Origin: Solea solea
Lineage: Eukaryota; Chordata; Actinopteri; Pleuronectiformes; Soleidae
Assembly (NCBI RefSeq): GCF_958295425.1
Contig: NC_081153.1
Span: 12,925,001-12,989,000 of the forward strand
Length of the DNA stretch: 64,000 nucleotides
Direction of reading: 5' to 3'
The notes under the pieces are model-generated. The model searched no databases, was not told the DNA's origin, and saw only the letters and a program-made list of their open reading frames with translations. The stretch's first letter is position 1. Each line of letters opens with the position of its first letter. Below, in pieces: positions 1 through 12,134 of the stretch. The position numbers and the translations under genes were made by a program.

Positions 1-670
1 TTTTTCTCTGCACATCCCCCAGCAGCTAACAGTGTTTTGGCAACAGAAGTTACACACTGGGGCTTTAAGGTCTTCTGTTGGTCAACATAAGGTTCAAAAC
101 ATGATATAAGTATCATAAATCTGCCCATATTTGGGCTTCAAAAAATAATTTAAAAAGGCACCTACGTGATGTCATAAAGTTTTGTTTACAATCCAGTAAA
201 AGAAATCCAAATGGATTTTGTGGAGGGAACAAGGCTAATGCTAACTTACAGGATTATATATGTCTGTGCACTCTAATTATAAAAGAAAAATGTAATGAAA
301 CTGCCTCCTCAGTTCAAACACACGCATTTAGGGAATGAAAAACACGCTGTCAGTTGTGCACGAACATAAAGATAAATAAAGAGTGACTGGAACAGAAACT
401 TAGCATGATCAAACACAAGGGAGGTATTTTAACAGTTTGCAGTGGCTCCTTGCTGCAGGACTCTCCTCAACGTTGACACAAACTCGCTTTTGTCTACGCA
501 AACAGACATGATGACAGTGATGGCAGTGCACTACTCAGTGCCAAGTTACTAGATGACACACCCACAGTTTAAATATACCAGCGAAGGAGATTGGACAAAT
601 CAAACAAAGTTACAGGCATAAATGTAGGTAAAACGTGTCTTTTGTGTTGCGTCAGTACAGAAACACAAAC

Positions 671-1223
671 CAGTGTTGTAATGTAACAAAGTGCAAAATT
701 CACGTATCTGTACTTTTATTTATATTTCGAGCAACTTTTACTTTTACTCTACTACATTTCCTCTAACTATCTTTTTTACTCGTTACTAGCAAATAAAATC
801 AGAAGAAGAAGAGTTATTAATGGTCTGTATTTATATAGAGCTTTTCTAGTCTTGATGAGCTGCTTTACACAATATAGTTTTGCCATTCACACGCTTCAAC
901 ATGGGGTTAAGTGTCTTGCTCAAGGACACATAGACTAACAGAGCCAGGAATTGAACCCACAGCCTTCCAGTTGAAAGACAACTCGCCCTACCACTAAGTT
1001 ACCATGGCTCAATCCTAACGCCTCACCTTTATAATACTTTTACTTCTAAAATGTAAGTACATTCTATACCAGAAAACTACTTTTGATACTTAAGGACAGG
1101 AAATGTCATATACTTTAAGACTTTTACTTTATTAATTTTATAAAAAAAAGTGACTTCAACTTCTACCAAAGTCATTTTCTTGTACTTTTACTCAAGTATC
1201 CCTTAAAGGTACTTTATACAAGA
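671..1223 (-). mobile_element. hAT-like MITE copy A, with an embedded SINE
   Basis: The block from CAGTGTTGTAATGTAACAAA to CTTTATACAAGA is repeated in inverted orientation at 2328-2750 with scattered differences. The CAGTGTTG end and the TACTTTTACTTTTACTC-type interior are typical of an abundant non-autonomous hAT-like element in fish. It carries no coding capacity. A tRNA-derived SINE sits inside it at about 820-1012. The minus sign follows copy B, which is read on the plus strand. Confidence 0.65.
820..1012 (-). mobile_element. tRNA-derived SINE inside MITE copy A
   Basis: Read on the minus strand: A-box-like TAACTTAGTGG (complement of about 991-1001), B-box GGGTTCAATTCC (about 947-958), then TTGAGCAAGACACTTAACCCC-type sequence and a tail AGCTCTATATAAATACAGAC. 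These are hallmarks of a common fish tRNA-head SINE. It is not a functional tRNA gene: the acceptor stem does not pair. Confidence 0.7.
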
Positions 1224-2327
1224 CTGAAAACAACAAGATTACTGTAAAAAATAGAGTCTCTGAGGTTCAACCTCACACAGGAGTTTACCTGTGTATCTAC
1301 GACAGTGGAGCTCTGTGAGATTATTCTACTCCCATGCAAATATTTTTCCTTATCAGCCACATGTTTTTAGTTGTCAGTTCATGACTGACAGACATTTACA
1401 TGCAACCTAGTTCTTCAAGGAGACCGGCGCACAAGAGAGCACACTTTGCACTCACTGCATTTGCTACAACTTCGATTTAAAGCCAAATGTTTTTAAATCA
1501 GCAGTGAAGTTAAAAGAGTAGGTTACCAATGAAGATAGACCCGCACTCGCAGTGCAGTCGCACCAACAGTTGACTGCCTTTGTCTACATGGCAGGTTCAC
1601 ACAGGTTAATCCTATCTAATCACAAGTTAGCGAGTGATGGTAAGAGGGTCACATGCTAGACACTGTAGCAACAAGGGAAGTAAAACAAAACCCAGAGGCT
1701 AGAGGTGCCGTAAGCTCAGCAGTGTGAATTTGATTTTTTTGCTATTATGGATAACATCTGGTGTTCACAGCACTAATGTTCACATTTAATGAATAAATAT
1801 ATCATTATGTATTATTGTTGTTTATAGAAACTCATATTTATTTTGAATGTGTAGTCGAGGCATATTGCCTTCTATAGAGTTCAGAGATTCATTTTTACAT
1901 ATATATATAAATATATATATTTTTGCGTATTTTATTGTGCACAATAAATCAAATAAAAATCTAAAGCAGCTGACAGTTATGGCAAATCAAAGCTTCAAAT
2001 CAAGCGTATCAAGAAGTCTGAGGTCCTGTATTTTTGTTCAGCTTTGAACAGGAATCCTTCTCCTCGCGCTTGACGAAATGATCAGGTATAAAATAGGTTA
2101 TGCTGAAGTTATACACTGTGTCAACACACAATCTGTAGAGCCAGACTCTGTGTGATCATTCTTTTAAAAAAAAAATCACGTTTCAGTGGCGTGAATTGGA
2201 TTAACTTGCAAAAGGAGTCACTTTCACTTTCTTATTGTCATCAAAACACCAATAATGAAAGAAATGTCACTGTGCACTGATGATGACAGACTACAATAGT
2301 GGTTCATGTTTAATGTATATTGCTCGG

Positions 2328-2750
2328 TCTTGTATAAAGAATCTTAAAAGGGATACTTGAGTTAAAGTACAAGAAAATGACTTCAGTTGAAGCTGAAGTC
2401 ACTTTTTATAATATTACTAAAGTAAAAGTCTTAAAGTATATGACATTTACTGTACTGAGGTATCAAAAGTAATGTTCTGATATAAAATGTACTTAATTTG
2501 TCGAAGTAAAAGTATTTTTTTTTTAAAAGTGAGGAGTTAGGATGGTAGCTCAGTGGTAGGGCGAGTGGGTTGTGGGTTCAATTCCTGGCTCTGCTCCTCA
2601 CCATTACCAACTCGTCTACTTCTGATTTTATTTGGTAGTAACGAGTAACAAAGTAAAAAGTTGCTAGAAATATGAATAACAAAGTAAAGTACAGATACGT
2701 GAATTTTGTACTGAAATACAGGAACAAAGTATTTGTACTTTACGACGCTG
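2328..2750 (+). mobile_element. hAT-like MITE copy B, with a deleted SINE
   Basis: Reverse-complement match to 671-1223, starting TCTTGTATAAAG and AGGGATACTTGAGT and ending GTACTTTACGACGCTG. At the same internal place it keeps GGTAGCTCAGTGGTAGGGCG and GGTTCAATTCCTGGCTCTG, but the middle and tail of the SINE are gone. Shared placement implies that the SINE was already in the MITE before the two copies formed. Confidence 0.65.
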
Positions 2751-2963
2751 ATATTGCTATGTGTCTAACACTTTATCTGTAATTTAATACTTACTGGTCT
2801 GTATCTTTAAATAATATGTTTCTTGTAAGCCGGTTCAAGCTTGAGATAATTTTTATACATGACACAATACTAAAAACATCCTTCTACTTACTCTATATCA
2901 TAAAAGACAACTCTTGGTGTGGAGAAAAAGGAAGAATAAAGGTAGATACGCGCATCTACTCAC

Positions 2964-3251
2964 AGTAAACATTGAGTTCCAGGCCTCTGCTGGGTCGGCC
3001 CGGGCTGACCGGGTTGCTGGCCACACAGCGGTAACTTCCTTTGTCTTCTTTCCTCACGGGGCTAATTAACAATGTAGCGTTGCCTTTTGAGAAGTGATAT
3101 CTGGTACTGGTGCCCAGCAGGACGTTGTCCCTCATCCACTGGAATGCAACGCGTGTTCCTCTCTCCACAGAGCAAGTCAAGGTCACATTGGCCTTGTCCT
3201 CAACAACTGCATAGGTTGGGCTCTTTGCAATGACGGGACTGGACACAGGGA
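2964..3251 (-). CDS. hepacam2: hepacam2 coding exon 3 (C2-type Ig domain)
   Basis: This is a 288-nt phase 1-1 exon. The acceptor is TTCTCAG at 3258-3252, after an 87-nt intron, and the donor GTGAGT is at 2963-2958. It encodes a canonical C2 Ig domain: B-strand Cys in NVTLTC, Trp in AFQW, and F-strand Cys in GSYRC. It ends LELNVY with one extra base. Sequons NVT and NAT are present. The next exon (second C2 domain) is not visible in 1-2963. Confidence 0.88.
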
Positions 3252-5405
3252 CTGAGAAGAGAAGAAAAAGTTTGACACAGTGTCCATTGAATGTCAACAA
3301 GATTGTCATCATGACAGAGGACGCTAGAACCAACTCACCGTCCACTGTCACCCGCACATTTCTCTCCTCCTTGATCACCCGGCCTGTGTTGTTGTGAAAC
3401 TCTATGTTGAGACTCAGATGATAATCCCCTTCATCGTCACGGTGTAATTTATGGATTGCCAAAGAAATATTTGGCACTTTAAAGAAGAGGTTGTCGCGGT
3501 ACATCATGTCAGTGATCGCGTCCCTTTTGGTAAATGTCACCAACGTGGTCCTGGTGCCGCTCGACCTGGTGTGGGACCAAGTTCCCTGGATGTCTGCTTT
3601 GTCCAGTGGAAAGCGAGTCTCCACAGCCAGAAGCAGGGACTTCCCTTCAACGCCGTGACGGACTAATGAAGGTATGTAGATGAAATCAGCGCTGACCTCT
3701 GTGGTGGTGGAGATGATGTGGGAAGAAGAGAAGAGGGAGGGAAAGAGTCAGTATAAATAATTCATGACCTTCTTTTTTTTTTAATTAAAGATATATTTTT
3801 TACTTAAAACCCAATATTGGTTGTCATTTTATTAACCTGATCAAGTTACCACATTTAAACAATGTTGAAAAATAACACAAGACATGTCAAGACACTGTCA
3901 CCTTTTCACACCACAACCCATCCACACAAAAAATATCCATGAGCTGTAAAGTACAAGACAAGACTTATGCCCTTAGGGCTGGGTCTAATATTAGTCACAC
4001 TCGTACCACTAAGCACAAAAATGTGCTTTTTTAAAAGCAAGTTATAAAAAATATTATACATTATTATAGGAAGGCGGAAGACACACACCGAAACTGGTTA
4101 ACAAGGTAAAGGAAAACTTACTGTTGTCTAATAAAAAAAGAACCAAAAAACAAACTATATTCTACTTTCATTGAGTGGATTTATTTTCACCTACAGTACA
4201 TCTGACCTAAGTAGTTACATAAGAAATACTAATTCATACTTAAGATTTGAAGGTTTTTGTGACGATGCCAGGATGTTTTCAGATTAAGAAAAACAGAAAA
4301 TAGGAATTATTTTCAACATACTACAGGCAAACACTTGCGACGGTGCCCTCTAGTGGAAATAGTATGTTTTTTCTCCATATGCCAAATATGGCCAAAGTGA
4401 CGCAAAGACAAAAGTTGACACGCAGATATAATAAAATGCATGTATTACGCTTTTAGGGAAGATTTTGGCTGGGTTTCAATGGCACAATTTTTGCGCTTAA
4501 CGGTATGAGTGTAATACTTGTTTGTACACAGTCTATTTAAGCCTGACTGTATTGGCGCTCACATAAAAAATACACAAACAATATCATATTTGTATTATTA
4601 AGACAGTTTATCATTGGTTATTGTTATCATATGTTATAGTTGTGTGTCTATTTGACCAACATGTGCCTTTATTTGACACACTGGTGCAAAAGTGCTGCAT
4701 GTTTTGCAGTACAATTAATGAACGTATGTGAAGAGTGAAAAAGAGCATTGTACTGTTGACCAGATGGAGTGACATTTTAAAAGATGAAGCTAGCGCCGTG
4801 TTGACTGTGAGGTCTTCTTACAAACTAGATTATATCCTAGTCGTCAAAATGTCCAGGTCCTGAAACTGTAGTGAGTTAATATTGACCCAGATCATTACTG
4901 TGTTACTGCTGTCAGGCAAGACGAGGCCTGTCTCTTTCATCCCAAATCGCCACAAAACAAACAGCTGAGCTCTGAAGTTACTACATGACTGCTATTGCAT
5001 CTCGCTGGTTACCAGGCACTCTGTTCCGCTGGTAACAGACTGAAAACAATGCTAACCTGCATGTTGACCTTGTCTGTCATTATGAACACATTTATTCTAC
5101 AGTCTAAATCAGGGGTGGGCAACATTTCTGTTGCCAGAGGGCCACACTGACATAAAGTAAAGGACCACAAATAAAAGGAGACAATAGAACACAAGAAACA
5201 ATGTTTTTTACACCCTCTATTTAAAAGTAAAAGACCATTTCAAAATAAAAGTCTGGTTGTGTTTCACTAGTTAAATGCTGTTAATGTGAAGGTGCAAAAA
5301 CTGAAATGTTTGGTCTGTATTTGCAGTAGCTTTTGCTTGAGCTATCGTCTTTTCATATGTCTCACCATGTCAGACTTTGAATATACGTATATAAACATAT
5401 ATATA

Positions 5406-5451
<46 letters not shown>

Positions 5452-7153
5452 TAAGTTTTAGTGAGGTGAATTCATTGATTGTTTGGACGTCAAGTGGAGT
5501 TACGCAGCAGCAGCAGCAGCAGCAGCAGCATGTGAGTAGGAAGTGCTACTGTGAAACAACAAACTTACTAAAGCCTGACACTTTTTTGTCCACAGTTATC
5601 TTTTAAAGTTAACTTCCCTTTTCTCTTATGTCACTTTGTTCAACCGCTCTGACTGTGTAGCTTCTCTTTCTCGGTTTCATCACAGAAGTGACGGAGGACA
5701 TAGTAATGAAAGACTGTCAAGTGTGCTAGAACTGAAACTTTACTGAGAGCGGCAACTAGCACTTGTTTTTTACCATCATTTAATCTTTTTATTTCATTTT
5801 TTTTTTTTTTTTTATGAAGCGATTAGTTGACATGTTAGGAAACTGTGAACAATGTGTCCACAAACCAAAGATATCTCAACTACGGTGCAATTAAATGATT
5901 TAAAATCATTATTAACTGTGCAATATGACATGAAATGTACATTTTTGTAAGCGTACGATACACGCAAACATGTTTATCTATCTATTAGTAATTCTCTTTT
6001 TTTAATCTTTGTAGATAAGAAAAAAAGTTTAGTCGGATAGTTAGATTGCTCTCTTTGACAATAAAGATTCTGATTTTCCAGAAAATATCCACATTTAAGA
6101 ATCTAAAAAGTCCGAGAACGTGTTTCTATGTATTTATTTTATTTATTTTATTAACCATTCAAACCAATTATTTGATTTGAAAATGTTGTTGTTGAGCGCA
6201 GACGCCCCCATGGCCACTGTAACAAGGCTGCGGGCCCATTTGTTTGTGTGTGTGTGTGTGTGTGTTTTGCAGAAGTGTGTCTCTGTTTACAACAGCTGAG
6301 CTGCCATGAAAAGGAAGAATGAGGAGAAGTGTGCCGAGCCCGCTCCTCCACTGTTGTTCCCCAAACAATTAGGATTACACTGACAATGGTCTTTGAGGTG
6401 AAAGGGCACATGTGGAGACCCACAAGCACCTGCCTCTTATCGCCCTCACACACATCCAAGTTGTTTGGATACTAAATAAAGTCACGCAGCGCGTATCCGA
6501 AACACCACCATCATGCGACCTCTTTCAGATAAGACAAATAAGTGCTCCTCATGGAAGGTTGATAATACAAACATCAAAGCGACGGGGAGTGTCCATGTTT
6601 GTGGGACTTTCCTGTTGGATGTATCTGGTCTTCAACTTTAGTCATTGAGTCACCAAAATGTGGCCCAGGTCACTTCTTCTTTCCATGGACTCTTAAAGCT
6701 TCACAAAAAAGGCGACGGTAGAAGACGGGCTAAATTTATAAGGTCATACAGAGATTTCATTTGCATTAGTAGCTGAGTTTGACCCCAATCTTGGTTTTTA
6801 GTACTTTTTAATCACACAACCCAGTTTCATTACTGCTTCTCTGACCTCGGAGTGTTTTAAAGACTATAAGATGATTTCACAACGTTTTAAGAGAACAGTT
6901 TGTGACTGTGCGCCACAAAAAAAAAAAAAAAACATAGAAAACTTCCTCAACTCACCTCTGACTTTTGCAATGCCGACCAAGCACATACAGCGACTACAGT
7001 GACTGCACCACAACAATACTCACGACTCAAGCGACAACATACCAGCGAGACACGTTAACACACACATATACACACACAAACAACGCCCTCCTCACCTGTG
7101 AGGATGAACAGGACAGAGCACACGCATAGAGCTGTTCTTCCTGAGGCCTCCAT
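2964..7153 (-). CDS. hepacam2: hepacam2, 5' part (three coding exons, incomplete at left edge)
   Basis: Minus-strand coding parts are 7096-7153, 3339-3698 and 2964-3251. All three internal junctions are phase 1, as is usual for immunoglobulin-superfamily exons, and the joined frame is open. Residues 1-19 are a hydrophobic signal peptide. The first Ig domain has the DEGDYHLSL strand and ends VTVD but contains no cysteine. The second Ig domain has NVTLTC, GTRVAFQW, RKEDKGSYRC and several N-glycosylation sequons. The order, the cysteine-less first domain and phrases such as GTRVAFQW resemble HEPACAM2 (HEPACAM family member 2), a single-pass membrane glycoprotein of the Ig superfamily. Nearness to cdk6 and fam133b agrees with human 7q21. 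The membrane-proximal Ig domain, transmembrane helix and cytoplasmic tail are missing and should lie left of base 1. A HEPACAM-like paralogue is the main alternative. Confidence 0.82.
3339..3698 (-). CDS. hepacam2: hepacam2 coding exon 2 (V-like Ig domain)
   Basis: This is a 360-nt exon between a CACAG acceptor (last intron base 3699) and a GTGAGT donor (3338-3333), phase 1 at both ends. It starts EVSADFIYIPSLVRHGVEGK and ends NVRVTVD. The D-E-G-D-Y motif near the end marks the F strand of an Ig V/I-type fold, yet there is no cysteine in the whole exon, so the usual B-F disulfide is absent. As I recall it, human HEPACAM2 also lacks this disulfide. Sequons NIS and NNT are present. Confidence 0.85.
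5414..5446. repeat. (TA)n microsatellite
   Basis: Pure TA run of about 33 bases following a GTGTGT stretch. Confidence 0.95.
5504..5530. repeat. (GCA)9 trinucleotide microsatellite
   Basis: Nine perfect GCA units in hepacam2 intron 1, about 60 bases from the (TA)n tract. It is non-coding here; the apparent poly-Gln frame is not an exon. Confidence 0.95.
7096..7153 (-). CDS. hepacam2: hepacam2 coding exon 1 (signal peptide)
   Basis: ATG at 7153-7151 opens MEASGRTALCVCSVLFILT, a typical signal peptide, then G and the donor GTGAGG (7095-7090). The exon ends in phase 1 and fits the phase-1 acceptor at 3698, giving Glu20 across the junction. An overlapping ATG five bases upstream (7158) reads in another frame and gives a polar peptide, so I rejected it as the start. 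The exon is too short to stand out by length; it was found by looking for a signal peptide with the right phase upstream of the Ig exons. Confidence 0.8.
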
Positions 7154-7442
7154 GGCATCTTATCCTCCTGGGATACGTGGGACTTCTGACACACAGGCAG
7201 GGAGTGAGTGAGTGAGGGAGGGATGGAGGACGGAGGGCGAGGAGTGGAAGAGGAATGGGAGGAGGCGGAGGACGAGGACGAGGAGGAGGAGAGAAAATTG
7301 ACTGGTTGTGGTGACAACATTTGCCAGGGAAATTAGAGGAGCTAGCTTTGGCCTGTGTGCACCTAGGCCCCGCCCACTTGACACCAAGAGGAAGAAGAGA
7401 TCCACCTGTGCAAAAGATAGCACTGTAAGGTCCTCACACTCT

Positions 7443-7450
7443 CACACACA

Positions 7451-7485
<35 letters not shown>
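7443..7485. repeat. (CA)n(GA)n compound microsatellite
   Basis: (CA)13 directly followed by a (GA)n run, about 290 bases upstream of the hepacam2 start codon. Confidence 0.95.
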
Positions 7486-8589
7486 CGGTGCCCTAAGGCT
7501 GCAGGTTTCACTTCGTCAAAGAGAAACTGTGACACAAATATAAAAGTGTAAAAGGATAGTCGAGAGCGGTCTCTTCGCACCAGCTGTCTGCTGCCTCGTC
7601 CCCTAAGGCGGTGAAACAAAGACTAGGCACAAGGACAAAGAGCTTTTAATCTGCTAACGGAATGCAGTTCTGGATGACAAAATGAATGGATATTTCGCCA
7701 TCAGTTATTCCGTCACATGTTATTTTGTGAGCACGAAATGAGACGACAGCCCGACAGAGACAAGAAGTCTCCTTTGAAAAATGCTGGAACTGTGACTTGT
7801 GGACATATGTGGTTACCAATGCAATGGAAAGGAGCACATATTATGTAATAAAGTTTGATTTATTCATCATTTAGGCATTAGGTATTAAGTTGAATTAGTC
7901 CTGTGGGCTTAGACACTATACAGTGTAAAATGTTGAGTATTTTCAGTCTGATACTGATACTGACACACGCTGCCCTTTCAGATACAGCCACTTATGCGTC
8001 ATTTTAATATAGATTTTCAGCCCTCGGGGTGACGCTGTGAATGAAAAATAGAGGGAAAATCCTTGCTTGATTCCTCACGAAGATCTGTTTATGTAAATAC
8101 CAGTGTTTGGTTTATTCTTAGACAAAAGTCGGTATGTTTTTGACTCCAGGGCTTTGTTTGCTTTTTTTCACTATTAACTCTTCAAAGAAGACCAAGAATC
8201 CATGAAAGGACAGTTCCAGGGCAGCGTCAGCTCTGATCCCATGCTAAACAGTCACATGCTCAATACTTAAACTATGTTTCCTCAGTGCAAAATAGTTGTT
8301 TTTTCCCCCCCTATAGGGGTCATCGTCTAAGAGGATGTGAATGTGCACGGCAGAGTGAATGAATTAGGCCATTGTGGGCTGCGTAAAATGAGTGCTGAGT
8401 TTGGTGATGGCACCATTTATCGAAGCCTTTCTTTTCTCTGCTGTCGAGTGCTCGTTGTATTGTCGGGGGGGGGGAACTATCAACAGTGATTACTTTGTTT
8501 TTGTATCCTATCAAAACTTCATTTCTTGGTCGGACACAAGACATGACATGGAATTATTATTATTATTGTTGTATTTGTATCGCAAAATG

Positions 8590-8648
8590 TAATTTAATTT
8601 CATTTAATTTCATTTAATTTAATTTCATTTAATTTCATTTAATTTAAT
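8590..8648. repeat. minisatellite-like TTTAATTTCA repeat
   Basis: Tandem units of 10 bases (TTTAATTTCA) with some 5-base TTTAA units, about six copies. Confidence 0.85.
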
Positions 8649-9265
8649 ACATAAACGGCGATGCGTTCATTAGCTGCTCCAGTATTAGTGGTTTAAATCT
8701 TGTAAATATATGCACATTTTGCTCCTCCCTCCTTCTCCCTTGGACCTGCACTTCTCCCCTCCACCTGTAGATGGTGTCAGTGCATCATCCACTTCATCTA
8801 CAAGACTGCTTGGACTTTGAGGAAGCACAACTGCCAACCTTTTTTAACTTGTGGCCTTTTAGTTAGAAACTTGCAACACCTTGACACAAGTGGCATGTGT
8901 CAAGGTGTCTAAAATAGTCATACTAAAAATCAATCACACGTAGGACATATTTGTTTTGTAGACACATTCCTACACTGTTTTGATTATGAAGGTGAACTTG
9001 AAAGATTGAGAGTATTGTGTTGAGAAAAGAGTCTTTCAAAGTGAGCAAAATAACGCACAGGGCGACTAATTATAGGACGATGCTTTGATGCCACTCATCA
9101 TTTAGGCCTTTTTTTCTTTTTCTTTTTTAATCGGTGACTAACGTGAAATGTTGAGTATTTTCATTCAAAACAGAACAACATACTCTCATAAGACTTATGG
9201 AGAAACAAACAGCTTACCTATTTACTGAGGGAGGATGTTTTGGTTTGCACCCTGACCTTTTGACT

Positions 9266-9267
<2 letters not shown>

Positions 9268-9337
<70 letters not shown>
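9268..9337. repeat. (AC)35 microsatellite
   Basis: Seventy bases of uninterrupted AC, the longest dinucleotide tract in the window. Confidence 0.98.
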
Positions 9338-9341
<4 letters not shown>

Positions 9342-10364
9342 TCTTTGAACAAGGGTCAGTCAGAATTTCACAGCAGTGTGGATGTTCAGCTGTGACACAA
9401 CGCTTCGCATGAAATTAAGAGGAAAAGTATTGCCGATGTGGGCCTGGCCTATGGTTCAGCAGAGTCAGTTCCGGTACAGTAATGGTATGTTCCGGTTTTG
9501 AACCCACCCCTTCCAAAAACCAGGATACGGCAGCTGAGTGACATTCTCACGCGCTCTCACACTGGAACTGGGGGCCCTCTGTGCTGTGCTGTAGCTGTGC
9601 TAAAACATGTCACATTTTCCATTTTGTTAGCACTTTTTTTTTCTTCGTCCCCACTCAAACCCCTGTGGAATCTTTTGCCTCCTTCTCCTCCTCATCACTG
9701 TCATCACATGTTATCGCATCTTCCTCATTCTTGTGGTACTAAATCAAAAAGTCAGGTTGGATGAATTACACCTACCTTAACTCCTCCTCCTTGTTTTTGT
9801 TTCCATTCCGCCTTAGTCCAACTCCTTTTTGAATCATTTACCTTTCTATCCCCTACCTTTTTATATTATTATTATTATTATCAAGTTTTCCCCTTTCCTC
9901 CATGTCTTCCTCTTTTCTTTTTTGACCTTTCCCTTCCTCTTCTTTTTTTTCTTTCTTCCTCTCTTCTTGCAGCCTTGGCCTCCAGCTGCAGACGCTCAAA
10001 GCAGACACAGCACACCAGCCCACATCAAGGCCACAGTATTGGCACACGTGTGTGCATGTGTCTGGAGCAGTCGTTACAGTGGGGCCACATAGGGTGTGAG
10101 TGGCCTACTGTGATATACTGTAGGCTTTACCATGTATATCCTTGAATGTGGTTCAAATACTCGTGTTTTTGAGATGTCCGCTCACAAAGAGGAATAATGC
10201 ACAGCACTCGTGGCCTACGCGCGCACAAAAGTCAATCACCGCGCAGACAGAAAAGGAGAAGTGGGCATGTGCCTTTGTAGTTCGTGATAAGAGGATGTCA
10301 TGCCTTGGATGACAACTTTAATTTTGTTATTGCTGCTTCATTGTAGAAATGTAAGTCTATAACC

Positions 10365-10389
10365 GAGAGAGAGAGAGAGAGAGAGAGAG
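10365..10389. repeat. (GA)n microsatellite
   Basis: Pure GA run of about 25 bases followed by GTGTGGGGTGAAG. Confidence 0.93.
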
Positions 10390-12134
10390 TGTGGGGTGAA
10401 GTGGAACAGTGAGGGAGTGGGAGTGGGAGTGGGTGGGGATCTCTCTGTGTGTGATTTGATTGGGTGAAAAATGTTCATTCACCCACACAAGATTTATAAC
10501 AGTGGGAAACACAGAATGTCAAACACACACATGCTGCACTGCGTGTGTGTTTGTGTGGGTGTATCTCTCATGCTTGCATATGTGCAACAGTGTTTTTTTT
10601 TTTACTGCCGCACTGTTGAAATGTCTCTATATCTATGCACCGGACTGTCTGTCGTTGCCAAAGTGTAGCACCTTGACTTCATAAACTGTGTGTCTGACCC
10701 AGAGAGTGAAGGTTGAGTCAGTGCCTTTAGTGTTCTCCACCCTGAACTGTCACCATCAGTCCAAACACTGTGAGAGTTTGAGAATGTGTGGGTGTGTGTG
10801 TGTGTGTGTGTTTCCTGCTCTGAACCCTGTCTTTCTGCATCCCAGAATAAACATGTAAACATGCTCTTAGGCGCTCCGTACATTTGTGTGTCTTCCTTAT
10901 GTATCCAGCTGCACGTACAGCTGTGTGTGTGTGTGTGTGTGTGCGTGTGTGATTGTGGCAAGAGCCTCACCCCTTTAACGCATTCCACTATCTCGCGCCC
11001 ACGCATTTGCCATGTGACCTGCAGTCAATGACAGGAAATAAGCCGATGTCAAATCCTGCTGCCTGCAAAAAAGCCTGGTCCTCTTCTGCTTCCAGTCAAA
11101 GGCTCTGCTTTGTGTGCTCAAACCCAAACACACCCACAGCACAGAGCTTAGTGTCAGTCTTAAGGAACACAAGACGCCACATTTTAAAACCCAGTGCGCA
11201 CCTTTTTCCCCCCCTTTCACTGTCACCGCTTTTGCCTCACTCGATGAACCGCTCTCTTAATTCAAAAGATACGCACGTGGCTATGACTGAGCACATGCTT
11301 ACTTAAACGCGGCAGAGAGCACAGTCGCCGCCGTTGGTCTACGTGTTTATGAATGGCAGGTGTAGCGCTGATAACAAAAAACCTGTCCCCAAGTGTACAT
11401 AGTTGACACCCATATTCCCACACGAAGATACATCATCTTGCTTCCTGTTTCGCCAGCATAGATTTCCAGAGAGAGATTAAAAATCAGAAATTCTCACTCG
11501 GCACAAAGGGAACCTTGACTTGACTGACTCCAGACATGACGAAGTCAAATGTGTCTGCAGAGCGGAGAAATGAAAGTGCCCAGTTATTCTGAGGCAGCAT
11601 TCTGACACGCACATGCACGTCTTTCTATAATTCCGAAGACACATATAGACACACCGCTTCCCCTATAGTCAGCCTATACTGTATGCCCTTAAATCACCTA
11701 TACCCTGCTGCTAACCCTAAACCCCATTTGATGTCGTGGAGATTGGCCAACGTGTCCTCACAAAGACGACTTTCACCTCATTGTCCTTGTCCACAGAGAG
11801 ACACACACACACACACACACACACACCTATGAAAAATATGTTTGCATCATACACGCCACAGACCAAATTGGCCTGTGTGTGTGTGTGTGTGTGTGAGTGA
11901 GTGTTTGTGTGGCTGGGTGCACGTGCATGCATACAGAGTTGAATGGACACAGCCACCTCTATGTTCTTTCCAGCAGTGAACTGTTGGCTGTGAAGAAACA
12001 CCATGGTTCCAGGCTGAAAGTCGGTACTCCCAGTGCTCAGGTTTGTGCTTGTCCTCTGTGCGCTTCACACGGCCGTAAAAGCACGGGATAAAGGCGCATT
12101 TCGCTTACACCGGACTGAGGAAAAATGGGCCTGT

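Larger units (their letters stand above)
1..2963 (-). other. hepacam2 intron after exon 3 (runs off left edge)
   Basis: AT-rich DNA without coding signal. Apart from the two inverted MITE copies, it has a short TATATA-rich patch near 1900-1920. No further hepacam2 exon was found: no minus-strand open frame with an Ig, transmembrane or cytoplasmic-tail signature. Confidence 0.6.
3699..7095 (-). other. hepacam2 intron 1
   Basis: About 3.4 kb, mostly AT-rich. It holds a (TA)n at 5414-5446, a (GCA)9 at 5504-5530, a (TG)10 at 6245-6264, poly-T and poly-A runs, and a fragment near 5110-5170 (GGGGTGGGCAACATTTCTG) that looks like the end of an interspersed repeat. No exon-like sequence seen. Confidence 0.6.

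Noticed and set aside
2541..2590. tRNA-like sequence with A and B box words
   Set aside because: No paired acceptor or anticodon stem, and the same sequence occurs in inverted form at 900-1010 inside a repeat, so it is a SINE remnant.
5286..5606. Open frame with a poly-Gln run
   Set aside because: Produced by a (GCA)9 and a (TA)n microsatellite in a hepacam2 intron, without splice context.
7027..7320. Minus-strand open frame overlapping hepacam2 exon 1, starting upstream
   Set aside because: Another reading frame over the signal exon; serine-rich from a GGA/TCC repeat, and it does not join the Ig exons in frame.
9197..9412. Open frame encoding a long His-Thr repeat
   Set aside because: It is the (AC)35 microsatellite read in one frame.
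10975..11306. Overlapping 80-117-codon open frames on both strands near 11 kb
   Set aside because: No domains and no splice-linked partners; typical of chance frames beside (GT)n tracts.
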